DNA from: an uncultured Pelagibacteraceae bacterium
GTDB lineage: Bacteria > Pseudomonadota > Alphaproteobacteria > Pelagibacterales > Pelagibacteraceae
Direction: 5' to 3'
NCBI GenBank assembly: GCA_902632545.1
Contig: CACPCX010000002.1
Coordinates: 52,162-116,161 of the forward strand
Length of the DNA stretch: 64,000 nt
Shown: positions 53,981 through 64,000 of the stretch, piece by piece
How positions within the stretch are numbered: position 1 is the stretch's first letter
Layout of the letters: each line of letters starts with the position of its first letter
Translations under genes and position numbers: made by a program
Notes under the pieces: model-generated
Told to the model about the DNA's origin: nothing
The model's input: only the letters and a program-made list of their open reading frames with translations
Database searches by the model: none

Positions 53981-55936
53981 TTAATTGAAGTTAATTGGGT
54001 CAACATCAACTGAAAGTTTTATTCCAGAAGAAAATTTATATTTCGGAATAATTTTTGCAAGAGAACTTTGCAGTTTCATAGATTTTAAGCCTCTAATTAA
54101 AAATCTAATTCTAAATTTTCTTTTTAATCTAAATAATGGAGCATTCACTGGACCTAATATCTTTCCTTCAATTTTATTTTCAATAAAATTTTTGAAATTA
54201 ATAGCTTCTTTTTCTAATTTAATTTCATTATCTCCAGTTAAGATTAAAGAAATAAACCTCTGAAATGGAGGAAGTTTATTTTTTTTTCTTATCTCCAGTT
54301 CTCTTTCTAAAAAAATATCTGGATTTTTACTTGTAATTTCTGAGATCATCTTTGTATTATGTTCATAGGTTTGAAAATATACTGTTGCTGGTTTTCCAGT
54401 TCTTCCAGCACGTCCTGAAAGTTGATGATAAAGCTGCAAATTTTTTTCTGCACCTCTTAAATCATGTCCTTGAGAAGAAAGATCAATATCTATAACTACA
54501 ATGCAATTTAAACTTGGAAAATGAAAACCTTTTGAAATTAATTGAGTTCCAACTAAAATTTGTGTTTCATTATTAATAATTTTATCTATTTTTTCTTTAG
54601 AGTCTTTTTTATTCATAGTGTCACTTGAAAAAATCTCTATTTTTTTTCTAGGAAATTTTCTTTTTACTTCTTCCGAAATTCTCTCAACACCAGGACCACT
54701 AAAAATAAATTCACAATTACCCTCTTTTGTACAATTCCTTTTAAGATCAGATTTATATCCACAATAATGGCATAATAAGTTATTTTTATTTTTATGATAA
54801 ACTAAATTAATACTACAATTTGGACATGTAAAACTTGTAAAACACTTATTACATAAAGCATTTGGAGAAAAACCTCTCCTGTTTAAAAAAAATAAAACTT
54901 GATCATTTTTTTCCAAATGTAAATTAACTTTTTCAATAATTTTATTTGATAGCCATGATTGTTTTTCAAGTTTAGTATCATTTAAATTAATAATTTCATA
55001 ATTAGGCAAAGCTGCGTTTTGATATCTTTCATTTAATCTAGAAACCTCATATTTACCTTTTTTAATATTTTCAAAAGTTTCTATAGAGGGAACAGCAGTA
55101 ATCAAATTGATTGGAATATTTTCAAAAGATGCCCTAGAAATTGCCATATCACGAGCATTATAAGTTATACCTTCATCTTGTTTAAATGATTGATCATGCT
55201 CCTCATCAACAATTATCATTCCTAATTTTTTAAATGGTAAAAATAATGAAGATCTTGCGCCGATAATTATTTTTATTTTACCATTGGCAACACCACTCCA
55301 AATTAATTCTTTCTTTTTTTTTGAAATACCTGAGTGCCAAACTGCAGGTTTAAAACCAAAATATTCTAAAAATTTTTGTTCAAACTGGCTAGTTAGACCT
55401 ATTTCTGGTAACAAAATTAATCCCTGTAAATCCTTCTCTATCAAAGGTTTCAGCGCCTCAAAATAAACTAAAGTTTTACCTGATCCAGTTGTGCCTTGCA
55501 AAACATGAACTCTAAATTTTTTATTTGAAATATTCATTTTTTGGAGAGATTTATTTTGATCACTAGATAGCTTGATTAAGTTTGGTTTAATTTTGCTATC
55601 AAATATTTGATAAATTTGAGTTTCTTTATTCTCTATTGCCTTACTGCCTAAGAGTAGTAATTTTAATGCCATACCTCTTGGGACAAGATTATATTCTGCG
55701 AACCAATTTAAAAAATTTATTATATCTTTTTTTAGTGGAGTAACGTCTAATTTCTTTATTATATTTTTAGTCTTAAAATTTTTATTATTTTTTTTTTCAA
55801 ATTCATCCCAAACAACACCAGTAATTTTAGATTTTCCAAAGGGTACCAGCACATAATCGCCAACTTTAAGATTTAAATTACTTTCATAAGTAAATGGATG
55901 ATTAAAAATATTTGGTACAAGAATCGGATATTTCAT
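53981..55936 (-). CDS. priA: Primosomal protein N' (replication restart helicase)
   Basis: LQGTTGSGKTLVYFEAL; DEEHDQSFKQDEGITYNARDMAISRA; zinc cysteines CNKCFTSFTCPNC; LSGRAGRTGKPATVYFQTY. Confidence 0.97.
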   Translation of the reverse strand: MKYPILVPNIFNHPFTYESNLNLKVGDYVLVPFGKSKITGVVWDEFEKKNNKNFKTKNIIKKLDVTPLKKDIINFLNWFAEYNLVPRGMALKLLLLGSKAIENKETQIYQIFDSKIKPNLIKLSSDQNKSLQKMNISNKKFRVHVLQGTTGSGKTLVYFEALKPLIEKDLQGLILLPEIGLTSQFEQKFLEYFGFKPAVWHSGISKKKKELIWSGVANGKIKIIIGARSSLFLPFKKLGMIIVDEEHDQSFKQDEGITYNARDMAISRASFENIPINLITAVPSIETFENIKKGKYEVSRLNERYQNAALPNYEIINLNDTKLEKQSWLSNKIIEKVNLHLEKNDQVLFFLNRRGFSPNALCNKCFTSFTCPNCSINLVYHKNKNNLLCHYCGYKSDLKRNCTKEGNCEFIFSGPGVERISEEVKRKFPRKKIEIFSSDTMNKKDSKEKIDKIINNETQILVGTQLISKGFHFPSLNCIVVIDIDLSSQGHDLRGAEKNLQLYHQLSGRAGRTGKPATVYFQTYEHNTKMISEITSKNPDIFLERELEIRKKNKLPPFQRFISLILTGDNEIKLEKEAINFKNFIENKIEGKILGPVNAPLFRLKRKFRIRFLIRGLKSMKLQSSLAKIIPKYKFSSGIKLSVDVDPINFN

Positions 55937-55958
55937 ATTTTTATAATATGAAAAAAAA

Positions 55959-57359
55959 TTAAGAGTGTATTGCTCTTTTATCTACTGATAGCGCTGCTTC
56001 TTTAACAGCTTCAGAAAAAGTTGGATGAGCATGACAAGTTCGAGCTATATCTTCTGAACTAGCACCAAATTCCATTGCAACACCGATCTCAGCAATTAAT
56101 TCTCCTGCATGAGGTCCTATTATATGTGCACCTAATACTTTATCAGTTTGTTCATCTGCTAAAATTTTAACGAAACCCTCTGCATCATCTATAGCCTTAG
56201 CTCTTGAATTGGCCATAAATGAAAATTTACCTACTTTATATTTTTTATTTAATGCTTTTAATTGTTCCTCAGTTTTGCCGATTGATGCTACTTCTGGTGT
56301 TGTATAAATAACTCCTGGGATTGTATCGTAATTTACGTGCCCCGATTGGCCAACTATATTTTCTGCAACTGCTATTCCTTCATCCTCTGCTTTATGTGCA
56401 AGCATTGGTCCAACAATTACATCGCCTATTGCGTAAATATTTTCAATGTTTGTCTTAAAACTTTTATCAGTTTTAATTCTATTTTTTTCATCAAGATCTA
56501 CTCCTACAGACTTTAAATTTAAACCATCTGTATTAGGTTTTCTGCCAACAGAAATTAAAACAATATCACACTCAAAATTATTTTTGTTACCATCTTTATC
56601 TACTGTAGAAACCACTGCTCCCGTTGTATTTTTTTTAATCATTTCAACTTTATTTTGCATATTAAATTTCATACCCTGTTTTTTTAAAATTTTCATAAAT
56701 TCTGAAGAGATTTCTTTATCCATTCCAGGAGTAATATGATCTAAAAATTCAACAACCTGTACCTCTGCTCCAAGTCTTGACCATACAGATCCCATTTCCA
56801 ATCCTATATATCCTCCACCTACAACTACCATTTTCTTAGGTACCTTTTCTAATTTTAAAGCACCTGTTGATGAAACAATTATTTTTTCATCTATTTCTAT
56901 TCCTGGTAATGAAACTGGAACTGATCCTGTTGCAATAACTATTTTTTCTGTTTGGACTATAGTTTCTTTATTTTTATCATCTTTAATTAAAATTTCATTT
57001 TTAGATTTAAAACTTCCATGTCCTCTAAAGTAAGTAACTTTGTTTTTTTTTAAAAGAAATTCTACACCCTTTGTAAGAACTGTTACCGCTTTATCTTTAC
57101 TCTTCATCATTTTCTCTAAATTTAATTTTACTTCACCAACCTCTATACCTTTGTTTGCTAAACTTTTAACTTTATGAAATTCTTCAGAAAGATTAAGTAA
57201 GCTTTTTGATGGGATACAACCAATATTTAAACAAGTACCTCCTAATGATCCCCTAGACTCTATGCATGCTGTTTTTAAACCTAATTGAGCAAGTCTGATC
57301 GCACAGACATAACCACCAGGTCCACCTCCAATAACTACAGCTTGAAATTTTTCTAACAT
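55959..57359 (-). CDS. lpd: Dihydrolipoyl dehydrogenase
   Basis: VIGGGPGGYVCAIRLAQLGLKTACIE; GGTCLNIGCIPSKSLL; CHAHPTFSEAVKEAAL. Confidence 0.98.
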   Translation of the reverse strand: MLEKFQAVVIGGGPGGYVCAIRLAQLGLKTACIESRGSLGGTCLNIGCIPSKSLLNLSEEFHKVKSLANKGIEVGEVKLNLEKMMKSKDKAVTVLTKGVEFLLKKNKVTYFRGHGSFKSKNEILIKDDKNKETIVQTEKIVIATGSVPVSLPGIEIDEKIIVSSTGALKLEKVPKKMVVVGGGYIGLEMGSVWSRLGAEVQVVEFLDHITPGMDKEISSEFMKILKKQGMKFNMQNKVEMIKKNTTGAVVSTVDKDGNKNNFECDIVLISVGRKPNTDGLNLKSVGVDLDEKNRIKTDKSFKTNIENIYAIGDVIVGPMLAHKAEDEGIAVAENIVGQSGHVNYDTIPGVIYTTPEVASIGKTEEQLKALNKKYKVGKFSFMANSRAKAIDDAEGFVKILADEQTDKVLGAHIIGPHAGELIAEIGVAMEFGASSEDIARTCHAHPTFSEAVKEAALSVDKRAIHS

Positions 57360-58646
57360 TTAAATATCTAAAAACAACCTTCTAGGGTCCTCTAAATTTT
57401 CTTTAATCATTTTAAGGAAAGATACAGATTCTTTTCCATCTATAATTCTATGATCATATGATAAAGCTAAATACATAATTGGTCTTATTTTGATTTCACC
57501 ATCTATAACAACTGGTCTTTCTACTATATTATGCATACCTAACACTCCAGATTGAGGTAAATTAAGTATTGGTGTTGAAAGCATAGACCCATAAACTCCT
57601 CCATTACTTATTGTAAATGTTCCTCCTTGAAGATCTTCAATGGTTAGCTTTCCATCTCGTGCTTTTTCTGAAATTTCTTTAATATTCTTTTCAATATCTG
57701 CAAAAGACAAAACATCTGAATTTCTTAAAACTGGAACAACCAATCCTTTATCTGTTCCAACAGCAAAACTAATATTATAATAGTTTTTGTATATAATTTC
57801 ATCACCATCTATTTCAGCATTTACCGCAGGAAAATTTTTTAAAGCGACTACACATGCTTTTACAAAAAAAGACATAAATCCCAATTTTATTCCATAACGA
57901 GATTGGAAATCTTCTTGATTTTCTTTTCTCATTTCCATTACACTGCTCATATCAACCTCGTTAAATGTTGTTAAAAGAGCGGCATTCTCTTGAGCTTGCT
58001 TTAATCTTTTTGCAATAGTCTGTCTCAACCTTGTCATTTTAATTCGTTCTTCTTCGCCATATTGAATTTTTCTCTCAGATGGTTTTGGATTTGCTCCCAT
58101 CAAACTTATTAAATCCCCTTTTAAAACTCTTCCATCTTTTCCTGAGCCTTGAATTGAATTAATATTAATATCATTTTCAGCTACTATTTTTCTCACTGCT
58201 GGAGATAAGATTGGATTAACATCTAATTTTGGAACAACATCTGGTTTAACTTCCTCTGTTAAAACTAAAGGTTTTTCAATCTCTTTTTCTTCAAAAACTT
58301 TTGGTTCTTTTTTATTTGCATCCAATTTAATTACATTGCTCTTTGCAGGAACAATTTCTTCTTTCTTGATTTCTCCTCTACTTTTTGGCCTAGATTTAAC
58401 TGCTCCATCATCTGCTGATACGGAACCTAATAATGCTCCTACTTCAACTACTGATCCATCTTGAGAATTTATCTCAGTTAAAATACCAGAAATTGGAGAT
58501 GGTACTTCTAAATTTACTTTATCTGTTTCTAATTCTACAATTGGTTCATCTGCTTCAACTGCATCACCTGGGTTTTTTAACCATTTAGCAACTGTTGCTT
58601 CTGTTATACTTTCACCTAGAACAGGGACTACTATTTTTTCACTCAT
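57360..58646 (-). CDS. sucB: 2-oxoglutarate dehydrogenase E2 (dihydrolipoyl succinyltransferase)
   Basis: Lipoyl domain [17 protein letters not shown]; catalytic [33 protein letters not shown]. Confidence 0.97.
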   Translation of the reverse strand: MSEKIVVPVLGESITEATVAKWLKNPGDAVEADEPIVELETDKVNLEVPSPISGILTEINSQDGSVVEVGALLGSVSADDGAVKSRPKSRGEIKKEEIVPAKSNVIKLDANKKEPKVFEEKEIEKPLVLTEEVKPDVVPKLDVNPILSPAVRKIVAENDININSIQGSGKDGRVLKGDLISLMGANPKPSERKIQYGEEERIKMTRLRQTIAKRLKQAQENAALLTTFNEVDMSSVMEMRKENQEDFQSRYGIKLGFMSFFVKACVVALKNFPAVNAEIDGDEIIYKNYYNISFAVGTDKGLVVPVLRNSDVLSFADIEKNIKEISEKARDGKLTIEDLQGGTFTISNGGVYGSMLSTPILNLPQSGVLGMHNIVERPVVIDGEIKIRPIMYLALSYDHRIIDGKESVSFLKMIKENLEDPRRLFLDI

Positions 58647-58651
58647 TATAA

Positions 58652-61570
58652 TTAATCAAATACCTCGTTAATTATTTCTTGTTGTTGAGAATTATGCCTT
58701 TTGGCATATCCTGTTGCAGGAGTTGCGTCTGGGCTTCTTCCTATATAAGAAATTTTATTATTATTAGCCTTTAAAGTATCCAATGTCCATTGGATATAAT
58801 CTCTTACTGAAAACCAAGCACCCATATTTTTTGGTTCTTCTTGGCACCAGTAAAATTTGGCATTTTCAGCATATGGTTTTAATTCGTTAATTAAAGCTTT
58901 TACTGGAAATGGATATAGTTGTTCTATTCTATACATCACAACATCATCTCTTTTAAGCTTTTCTCTTGCATCTAATAAATCAAAATATACTTTTCCAGAA
59001 CAAAGAATTACTTTTTTAATTTTAGAACTTTCTTTAAGTTTAATAAATCCTTTTGACTTATGATCAATAGCATGATCCCAAAGTACTCTATGAAAAGTAT
59101 TTTTTTTATTAAAATCTTCTAAATTTGAAACACAATATTTGTTTCTTAATAATGATTTTGGTGTCATAATAATTAGTGGCTTCCTAAAACTTCTATGCAT
59201 CTGTCTTCTTAAAGCGTGAAAATAATTTGCTGGAGTTGTGCAATTCATAACTTGCATATTATCGTTTGAGCATAATTGTAGAAATCTCTCTAATCTTGCT
59301 GAAGAGTGTTCTGGTCCTTGTCCTTCATATCCATGAGGTAATAACATTACTAAACCAGATGCTCTATTCCACTTCCTCTCACCTGAAGCAACAAATTGAT
59401 CAATTACTACTTGAGCACCATTTGCAAAGTCACCAAATTGTGCTTCCCAAAGTGTAAGAGTATTTGGCTCTACAAGACTGTAACCATATTCAAATCCTAA
59501 AACTGCAAGCTCAGATAAAAAACTATCTACTACCTCAAATTGTTTTTGACTCTTAGAAATATTATTGAGTGGCACATATCTAGAATTATCTAATTGATTT
59601 CTTAACACTGAATGTCTTTGACTAAATGTACCTCTACCAGAGTCTTGACCTACAAGTCTAACTGGGTATCCCTCATCAAGCAAAGATCCAAATGCAAGAG
59701 CCTCTGCTGAAGACCAATCAATTTCAGTACCTTTTTCAATATTTTTTTTTCTAGAATTAAAAATTTTAGTTATAGTTTTGTGAATATTTTTATCTTCTGG
59801 GATAAAATTTATTTTATTTGATATTAATTTTAATTTATCTTCGTCATAACCTGTTACTCCTCTTTTATCTTTTCCTCTTTCAGGTTTATATCTTGACCAT
59901 GTTCCCTCAAACCACTCTATTTTAGGCTTATAATCTTTTGCACTCTTATATTGTTCAGCAAGTAAATCTTTAAATGATTTGACATTTTGATTTAATATTT
60001 CTTGAGTTATAGAGTTTTCATTTACTAACTTATTTCCATAAATTTTATAAACACTAGGGTGTGACCTAATTTTTTTATACATTAAAGGTTGAGTGAATGA
60101 AGGCTCATCTCCCTCATTATGTCCAAACCTTCTATAGCAAATTAAGTCTATTACTACGTCTCTGTTAAATTTTAATCTAAACTCTGTTGCTATTCTAGTT
60201 GCATAAACAACTGCTTCTGGATCATCTCCATTAACATGAAGAATAGGTGCCTCTACCATTTTTGCAACATCTGATGGATACGGTGAGGACCTAGCAAATC
60301 TTGGGCTTGTAGTAAATCCTATTTGATTATTTACAATAATGTGAATTGTTCCACCAGTGTTGTGTCCTGGTAATCCAGACATTGCAAAACATTCTGCTAC
60401 AACTCCTTGGCCAGCAAAAGCTGCATCTCCATGAATAAGAATAGGTATAACTTTATTTCTTTCTTTATCTTTATGAAAAAATTGTTTAGCTCTTGTTTGT
60501 CCTAAAACAACTGGGTTCACAGCTTCTAAGTGAGAAGGATTATCTGTTAAACTCACATGAACAGAATTTCCATCGAATTCTCTATCCGAAGATGCCCCAA
60601 GATGATATTTCACATCACCAGCACTATCTTCTGCGTCAGAACTAAACTCACCTGCAAATTCATTAAAAATTTTCTTGTAAGACTTTTGTAAAACGTTTGC
60701 TAAAACATTAAGCCTACCTCTGTGAGACATTCCTATTTTAACTTCTTTAATATTATTTTGACCACCAATTTTTATTATTTGTTCTAAGGCAGGTATTAAA
60801 CTTTCTCCACCGTCCAAACCAAACCTTTTTGTTCCAACATACTTAGTAGCTAAAAATTTTTCAAAACCTTCTGCCTGAACTAATTTATTTAAAATGGCCT
60901 CTTTACCGTTTTTTGTAAATTGAAGTGCATTTTTATCTTGCTCTATTCTGTCTCTAAACCACTTTCTTTCAACTGGGTTTGAAATATGCATGAACTCATA
61001 ACCTATTTTCCCACAATAGGTCTTCTTCATAAACTTAAGTATTTCTCTTATGTTTGCATATTTAAGATTGATTACACCATTAAGAAAAATTTTTTTGTCA
61101 TAATTTTCTTTTTTAAAACCATAAAAATCTGGATGAAGTTCATCTAAATACTCAGACTCTCTCATTTCTAATGGATCAAGATCTGCCAACAAGTGACCTC
61201 TTAATCTATAAGCTCTAATTAATGCTACTGCACTTATTGAGTCCTTATTTGAATCAGCAAGTAATTGAAAATTAAATTTTTCTGAAGTATCCAATTTGAT
61301 ATTATCAAAATTATTTTTGTCCTGTTCCTCTATTTTTTTTTGTAATTCATCAATATTGATTTTTTTTTTAGTTGGTCCCCAAGAAGGACCATTAATCTCT
61401 TTAGCTATTACATTTAATTCTTCACCAATCCCGTCAAAATAATTTAACCAACTTTCTGGAAGATCAGCATCTTTATTAATAAATTTTAAATACATTTCTT
61501 CTATAAATCTACTATTAGACTTGTTCAGAAATGAAGTTTTTTCAAAATCGAGATTTTTTGATGAAGACAT
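58652..61570 (-). CDS. sucA: 2-oxoglutarate dehydrogenase E1
   Basis: [82 protein letters not shown]. Confidence 0.98.
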   Translation of the reverse strand: MSSSKNLDFEKTSFLNKSNSRFIEEMYLKFINKDADLPESWLNYFDGIGEELNVIAKEINGPSWGPTKKKINIDELQKKIEEQDKNNFDNIKLDTSEKFNFQLLADSNKDSISAVALIRAYRLRGHLLADLDPLEMRESEYLDELHPDFYGFKKENYDKKIFLNGVINLKYANIREILKFMKKTYCGKIGYEFMHISNPVERKWFRDRIEQDKNALQFTKNGKEAILNKLVQAEGFEKFLATKYVGTKRFGLDGGESLIPALEQIIKIGGQNNIKEVKIGMSHRGRLNVLANVLQKSYKKIFNEFAGEFSSDAEDSAGDVKYHLGASSDREFDGNSVHVSLTDNPSHLEAVNPVVLGQTRAKQFFHKDKERNKVIPILIHGDAAFAGQGVVAECFAMSGLPGHNTGGTIHIIVNNQIGFTTSPRFARSSPYPSDVAKMVEAPILHVNGDDPEAVVYATRIATEFRLKFNRDVVIDLICYRRFGHNEGDEPSFTQPLMYKKIRSHPSVYKIYGNKLVNENSITQEILNQNVKSFKDLLAEQYKSAKDYKPKIEWFEGTWSRYKPERGKDKRGVTGYDEDKLKLISNKINFIPEDKNIHKTITKIFNSRKKNIEKGTEIDWSSAEALAFGSLLDEGYPVRLVGQDSGRGTFSQRHSVLRNQLDNSRYVPLNNISKSQKQFEVVDSFLSELAVLGFEYGYSLVEPNTLTLWEAQFGDFANGAQVVIDQFVASGERKWNRASGLVMLLPHGYEGQGPEHSSARLERFLQLCSNDNMQVMNCTTPANYFHALRRQMHRSFRKPLIIMTPKSLLRNKYCVSNLEDFNKKNTFHRVLWDHAIDHKSKGFIKLKESSKIKKVILCSGKVYFDLLDAREKLKRDDVVMYRIEQLYPFPVKALINELKPYAENAKFYWCQEEPKNMGAWFSVRDYIQWTLDTLKANNNKISYIGRSPDATPATGYAKRHNSQQQEIINEVFD

Positions 61571-61604
61571 CTTTTTATTTAATATATCGCTCTAATATTA
61601 TTTT

Positions 61605-62480
61605 TCAATTAGACAGTTTATTAAATAAAGTTTTTCCAATAATTGATGGTGATTTAGCAACTGTAATGCCACATTCCTCCATTTTTTCAATTTTATCTTC
61701 AGCTCCGCCTTTACCACCTGATATAATAGCACCTGCATGTCCCATTCTTCTTCCCGGAGGAGCAGTAATTCCAGCAATAAATCCAACTATTGGTTTTTTA
61801 ATCTTGTGATTTTTTATAAAATCAGCAGCTTCCTCTTCAGCTGTTCCTCCAATCTCACCTATCATTAAAATAGACTCTGTTTCGTCATCATTTAAAAATA
61901 AATCTAAACAATCAATAAAATTGGTTCCATTAATAGGATCTCCACCAATTCCTATACAGGTTGATTGACCAAGTCCATTTTCTGTTGTTTGTGCAACTGC
62001 CTCATATGTTAATGTCCCTGATCTTGATACTATTCCAACGCTTCCTCTTTTATGGATATTTCCTGGCATAATTCCAATTTTACATTCATCTGGCGTAATT
62101 ATTCCAGGACAATTGGGTCCAATCAATCTGCTATCAGAACCTTTTAATCTTTGTCTTACTTTAAGCATATCTTGAATTGGAATTCCCTCCGTAATACAAA
62201 CAATAAGTTCAATAGATGCATCAATAGCTTCAATGATGGCTGCTGCTGCAAATCTTGCAGGTACATAGATCATTGTTGCATCTGCTCCAACCTCTGCCTT
62301 AGCTTCGACTACTGTATTAAATACTGGTCTACCTAAATGTGTTTGACCCCCTTTTTTTGGAGTGACACCACCAACTAAATTAGTTCCATATTCTATCGCC
62401 TGTTTAGAATGAAATTCGCCGTGTTTACCTGTAAATCCTTGACAAATTACTTTGGTATTTTTGTTTACTAAAACTGACAT
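61605..62480 (-). CDS. sucD: Succinyl-CoA ligase alpha subunit
   Basis: [66 protein letters not shown]. Confidence 0.98.
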   Translation of the reverse strand: MSVLVNKNTKVICQGFTGKHGEFHSKQAIEYGTNLVGGVTPKKGGQTHLGRPVFNTVVEAKAEVGADATMIYVPARFAAAAIIEAIDASIELIVCITEGIPIQDMLKVRQRLKGSDSRLIGPNCPGIITPDECKIGIMPGNIHKRGSVGIVSRSGTLTYEAVAQTTENGLGQSTCIGIGGDPINGTNFIDCLDLFLNDDETESILMIGEIGGTAEEEAADFIKNHKIKKPIVGFIAGITAPPGRRMGHAGAIISGGKGGAEDKIEKMEECGITVAKSPSIIGKTLFNKLSN

Positions 62481-62481
62481 A

Positions 62482-63642
62482 TTATTTTATTACCTCAACA
62501 ATTTTCTTAGCTGCATCATCTAAATTTTCTGCGGAAATTAATTTTAATCCAGAATTATCAAGAATTTCTTTTCCTTCTTTAAAATTTGTACCTGCTAATC
62601 TTACGACTAATGGTACACCAATATTAATTTCCTTAGCTGCATCAACTACTCCTTGGGCAAGAACATCACATCTCATTATTCCTCCAAAGATATTTATTAA
62701 AATTCCTTTAACATTTTTATCTGAGAGAATTATTTTTAATGCAGCAGATACTTTTTCCCTCGATGCTCCACCACCTACATCTAAAAAATTTGCTGGCTCT
62801 TTGCCATACAATTTAATTATATCCATCGTTGCCATTGCTAACCCTGCTCCATTCACCATACATCCAATGCTTCCATCTAGTTTGATATAAGCAAGATCAT
62901 GCTTGCTAGCTTCTATCTCAGTAGGGTCTTCTTCATTTAAATCCCTTAATTCAACAATGTCAGGGTGTCTGAATAAAGCATTTGAATCGAAATTTACTTT
63001 TGCATCTAAACAAATAATTTTTTTTTCTTTTGTTAAAATTAATGGATTCACTTCAACCATACTTGCATCTGTACTCACAAACATTTTATATATTGATTTT
63101 ATTAAGGATATTGCTTGTTTTTTTGCATTTTCATTTAAATTAAAAATTTTAATTATTTTTTCACAATCTGTATCTAAAATTTCGTCACCCATATCAACTT
63201 TTGTTGTAATTATTTTTTCAGGTGAGGTGCTAGCTACCTCTTCAATATCCATTCCTCCTTGATCGCTAGATATAAATGCTATTTTAGAACTTGCCCTATC
63301 AACTAGACATGATAAGTAAAATTCTTGATCTATATTTGAAGTTTCTTCTACGTATAATCTTTTTACTTCTTTACCTTCTGGTCCAGTTTGATGAGTAACC
63401 AAAGTTTTTCCAAACAGCTCTCTAGCTGCTACCGTCAGTTCCTCCATAGAGTTTAAAATTTTTACGCCACCAGCTTTTCCCCTACCGCCAGCATGGATTT
63501 GTGCTTTTAGAACATATTTTTCAGTTTTAAGTGTTTTTGCTTTTTCAATAAGCTCATCAACATTAAGTGCAAATACTCCTTCTGGAACTACAGCACCATA
63601 TTTCTTTAATATTTGCTTAGCTTGATGCTCGTGGATATTCAT
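62482..63642 (-). CDS. sucC: Succinyl-CoA ligase beta subunit
   Basis: [58 protein letters not shown]. Confidence 0.98.
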   Translation of the reverse strand: MNIHEHQAKQILKKYGAVVPEGVFALNVDELIEKAKTLKTEKYVLKAQIHAGGRGKAGGVKILNSMEELTVAARELFGKTLVTHQTGPEGKEVKRLYVEETSNIDQEFYLSCLVDRASSKIAFISSDQGGMDIEEVASTSPEKIITTKVDMGDEILDTDCEKIIKIFNLNENAKKQAISLIKSIYKMFVSTDASMVEVNPLILTKEKKIICLDAKVNFDSNALFRHPDIVELRDLNEEDPTEIEASKHDLAYIKLDGSIGCMVNGAGLAMATMDIIKLYGKEPANFLDVGGGASREKVSAALKIILSDKNVKGILINIFGGIMRCDVLAQGVVDAAKEINIGVPLVVRLAGTNFKEGKEILDNSGLKLISAENLDDAAKKIVEVIK

Positions 63643-63644
63643 TA

Positions 63645-64000
63645 TTATTTAGATAAATCAGGATCTATTTTAGATGCAGCCACCCATAGAGCTTTTACTG
63701 CATCTATTGAATGCATAAATTCCTTTTTTTCTTTATCATCTAAATCAATCTGCTTGATTTTTTCTACACCATCTTTTCCAATTATAACTGGAACACCTGC
63801 ATAAACATTTTCTACACCATATTCTCCATTTAATTGAACTGCACAAGGTAATAATTTTTTCTGATCATTCAAATAAGCCTCTGCCATTTGAACACCAGAT
63901 GCTGCAGGTGCATAAAAGGCTGATCCTTTTTCTAAATACTTGACTATTTCAGCACCCCCGTCTCTTGTTCTTTGATTAATTTCTTCAACTCTATCTGCAG
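63645..64000 (-). CDS. mdh: Malate dehydrogenase, partial (N-terminus beyond window edge)
   Basis: Frame stays open to the window end: ADRVEEINQRTRDGGAEIVKYLEKGSAFYAPAASGVQMAEAYLNDQKKLLPCAVQLNGEYGVENVYAGVPVIIG; upstream of sucCD. Confidence 0.92.
   Translation of the reverse strand, partial: ADRVEEINQRTRDGGAEIVKYLEKGSAFYAPAASGVQMAEAYLNDQKKLLPCAVQLNGEYGVENVYAGVPVIIGKDGVEKIKQIDLDDKEKKEFMHSIDAVKALWVAASKIDPDLSK

Noticed and set aside
56446-56739. 97-aa ORF antisense to lpd
   Set aside because: Shadow ORF; lpd frame is clearly the coding one
62903-63262. 119-aa ORF antisense to sucC
   Set aside because: Shadow ORF opposite conserved sucC; no domain recognised
63645-63887. 80-aa complete ORF as a small protein
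   Set aside because: It is the C-terminal part of mdh; the same frame stays open to 64000 and beyond the window edge

Overview
The window is AT-rich, extremely gene-dense DNA that looks like a SAR11 / Pelagibacterales-type alphaproteobacterium (judged from gene content and order; no search was run). I found no rRNA, tRNA, CRISPR, IS element or prophage. From left to right: (1) a purine/urate catabolism island, xdhB(partial)-xdhA-uraH on - and uraD-alc-allA-puuE on +, with a standalone c-type cytochrome and a split XdhC; (2) a GT17 glycosyltransferase, DUF1330, AlkA, a DMT transporter, MsrA, a sulfurtransferase, and an RND pump with an unusual adaptor; (3) an SLT lipoprotein, VanZ, gpmA, MurU-like and AmgK-like proteins, tsaE, ahcY, ChvG/ChvI, polA, bioY and an ActR/RegA regulator; (4) a polyamine-type triad (PLP decarboxylase, deoxyhypusine-synthase-like protein, agmatinase-like protein); (5) a queuosine-precursor transporter, rpmB, pyrD, class I lysS, trkH, an AmpG-like permease with a C40 peptidase, and tyrC-hisC; (6) a SAM-II riboswitch upstream of metX-metW, then gloB; (7) rplU-rpmA-obgE-proB-proA-nadD-rsfS-ctpA-rppH; (8) a long - strand block: mdh(partial)-sucC-sucD-sucA-sucB-lpd-priA-atpH-A-G-D-C. 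The most interesting items are the bacterial DHS-like enzyme that lacks the eukaryotic catalytic His, the urate-degradation island with a free cytochrome c and no visible urate oxidase, the RND adaptor that appears to lack its alpha-hairpin, the SAM-II element, and the repeated use of TTAA as a shared stop codon at convergent gene junctions.
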